A stretch of DNA of 64,000 nt from Cornus controversa. Taxonomy: Eukaryota; Streptophyta; Magnoliopsida; Cornales; Cornaceae. Below are positions 61,807 through 64,000 of this stretch, one piece after another. The position numbers and the translations under genes were made by a program. Position 1 is the first letter of the stretch. Every line of letters begins with the position of its first letter. The notes beneath the pieces were generated by a model. It did not search any database, had not been told where the DNA came from, and saw only the letters and a program-made list of their open reading frames with translations. The DNA is taken from the NCBI GenBank assembly GCA_026545225.1, contig CM048847.1:11340501-11404500 (forward strand), written 5' to 3'.

Positions 61807-63332
61807 AATCTTTTATATCAATCATAATTCTTAGGTGCAGCAAGTTAAAAAAATAAAAACGGAATTGGAGAGCAAGTTATAAAAAAAAATGAAAAAGAAA
61901 AAGAAAATGGGTAAGAGATTGGAGAGCAAGTTATAAGCTTATAACCTTTGTAATCCTACTTTCCTTAGCCAGGATGTCAACTCAAAATATCTGCCATATC
62001 CACCACATCCCACGGTCGCCACCTCCTGCTACCGTCACCTTCTTTCTTCTCTCCTATAGTATGATTTTAAGATTATATATATATATATATATATATAAAC
62101 TCACTTTATTTTATGGATGCATTCTGCAGCCTTGATATATACATTTTCTAACACAGCTTTCTATGTACAAAGCTCTTCGTTATTGTATGTAGTCAGAGAT
62201 GGTTTTATGGATGCATTCTACAGCCTTGATATATACATTTTCTAGCTATTGTTGTTCATAAAGTGTGTGTATAAAACAAATAGTTGGTGTGGATGGTGTG
62301 GTCTCGTATGCAATTTCATGATATGCAGGACCAAGAGTAACTGATTTGCAGCTTGTATTAAATAGTGTTGCAGGAGGGGCTTAATCATCTAATCTACATA
62401 GATCTCCACAGTTTTGGACATGTAATTGAAAACTTTGTTCTTAAGCCCTATATTTTCTCCATTCAAGAACACTCTATTTTATTGGAAAGGTGTCAAATTT
62501 GTTGAATTCTACCTTTATTATTATGCAGTATGTATATGAAATTGATTTTTTTTTCAGTTCAAATGGCTGCATTTACAGTTCCTATTTCATCTATATGGAT
62601 CCGGTGTATGTGAGACGGGTATGTGTATCATGTTCTTGCTTGCTGGAAGTTGTACCTTCATAGCTTCAATTAAATATGGTACTCTTTGTGAATACCAGTT
62701 AATTTCTATTAATATCACGTACCAAAAAAATTCTCCTAATATCCAAGAGCCTTTTAATGGAGGAGACTAATTACTTTCTTTCTAGAGTCGCTTCTTTTAA
62801 GTTGTAAAGCATCCTTCAATTGCATTGCTAGAATTTGTGACTTGAATATTGTTTGTTATGGTATTATTTTTTTATTGAATTTTGAAAAGTCATAAGCTAA
62901 AAATCAGGTGGTTTGATTAATGAAAGATCTAAGAGATGTGCTTCAGATAGAGGTGGTTGATAGTCAAGTTGAGTAATTTTTTACTTTTTATTTAAAAATT
63001 TTCAAGTTGATTAGTTGCAAATTGTATTTTTAATGTGATTGAAGGTTAGTTTTTAATAGATGAATTAAAAATTAAAAACAAAATTGTGCAACAAATGTGT
63101 TAATATACACTATTTTTGATTTTTTGTTCTCAAAAATGTAGAAACAGCAAGTTTTAATGAACGATATTTCTATTTTTTGTTTTCACTCAGAAAAACAGAA
63201 ATATATTTCTGTTTTTTTTTAGCGCAGAAACAAAAAATATTTTTGTTAGTAAACGCTGCCCACACAAGACTCTATCCTGATTAGTTGTCACAACGAATCA
63301 AAGTTTAGGTTTACACGATGCCAAGTGTAATT

Positions 63333-63352
63333 GGGGGGGGGGGGGGGGGGGG
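63333..63352 (+). repeat. Poly-G tract, 20 G
   Basis: Unit 4 counterpart of 22755-22769, the longest of the four. Confidence 0.95.
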
Positions 63353-64000
63353 TAGTTCTGTTGGCATATTTCATATGCATCTTCATGATCCTCTTTTAAG
63401 GGCAGAGATCGAACTTATTGTGCCTTGATATATTCTCTTCATCACATTTGGAAGGATCTTATTATTTAAATAATTAAAATATTTTTTGTGTTGGGATATT
63501 TGCCCCCTCCAAGCCTGTATACTTGAAAAGGTGTCATTGGACTGATGTCGCACACAATAATGTGTTGTTCCTTGGCTTCTATATTCAATTAATTCTCATT
63601 CAAATTCAAATCTAATAAAAAAAATTGGTTTTCATTGAATGATATTCAAAAAGAAAAGCATGCATGCTTTAAAGAATTTAGAATGACACATTTATTAGAT
63701 CCACCCACCTGTTTATTTGTCAATCATAATTCTAAGGTGGAGCAATGAGAGTGTTAAAAAGAAAGTGAAAAGAAAAAGAAAAAGGGGAAGATATTGGAGA
63801 GAGAGCTGAAGACACTAATATATATATAAATGATGGTTAGACTGTGTCTTATGCATCTGGTATAAATCAGTGAGTGTGAACATGCAGGGTGTGAAGTGCT
63901 GCCTTGTTCTAAGAGAGAATGAACTCCACTGCAGTGCTAATTATAATGATCAGAACTAAAGGGTACAAGATGGTTTAACATTGAGGGATTCCTTTACACA

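Larger units (their letters stand above)
54215..64000 (+). repeat. Tandem unit 4, cut by the window end
   Basis: Fourth copy, at least 9,786 bases. It ends in the window just 3' of where gene B would lie. Private bases include T in 'atctttcgtg' (near 56111), A in 'taattcaatt' (near 58927) and A in 'atatcaaaca' (near 60067). It shares the A in 'actcaccaat' with unit 3. Whether more units follow cannot be seen. Confidence 0.95.

Noticed and set aside
13632-64000. Array as rDNA, satellite or viral concatemer
   Set aside because: The unit holds introns, MATH genes and transposable elements, no rRNA motifs and no viral genes; it is a segmental duplication.

Overview
The window looks like nuclear DNA of a eudicot flowering plant: it is AT-rich, has short GT-AG introns, many TA microsatellites, MITEs, Mutator-like and LTR relics, and members of the plant-expanded MATH (TRAF-like) domain family. 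No prokaryotic, organellar, tRNA, rRNA or CRISPR signal was seen. I cannot name the species.

Left flank (1-13631): single-copy sequence full of relics. It holds an LTR-retroelement-like stretch (about 1-1400), a broken single-pass membrane protein remnant (about 2200-2532), one exon of a heavy-metal-associated (HMA/HIPP-type) protein (3338-3413), a 475 bp solo LTR with a 5 bp target duplication (5414-5888), an unrecognised Lys/Glu-rich broken coding tract on the minus strand (about 6620-7280), a possible CACTA transposase remnant (about 7945-8091), and a decayed minus-strand MATH gene (about 9300-13241). The first intron of that gene has grown to about 3.3 kb through two nested terminal-inverted-repeat elements. 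One is a 1,779 bp Mutator-like element with a perfect 9 bp target duplication.

Tandem array (13632-64000): from 13632 to the right edge the window is a head-to-tail array of a 13.52-13.53 kb unit. Unit 1 is 13632-27164, unit 2 is 27165-40694, unit 3 is 40695-54214, and unit 4 runs from 54215 past the window end. The copies are almost identical. Differences seen are a few substitutions and the lengths of TA and poly-G tracts. Shared substitutions fit the branching order (1,(2,(3,4))).

Content of each unit: gene A is an intact six-exon minus-strand gene for a 306-residue protein with two MATH domains, and its coding parts look the same in all four copies. Gene B is a paralogue with the same exon plan, broken by a 2-base CT slippage, an in-frame stop and a solo LTR in exon 4. 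Gene C is a truncated MATH gene fragment. Between them lie fold-back MITEs, a 653 bp element with long inverted arms, and an orphan MATH-type first exon with its own TATA box. That exon is phase-compatible with gene A and could act as an alternative start. Gene 0, B, C and A are all on one strand, so the locus is an old MATH gene cluster. A recent large-scale tandem amplification has raised the copy number of the one intact member, gene A.
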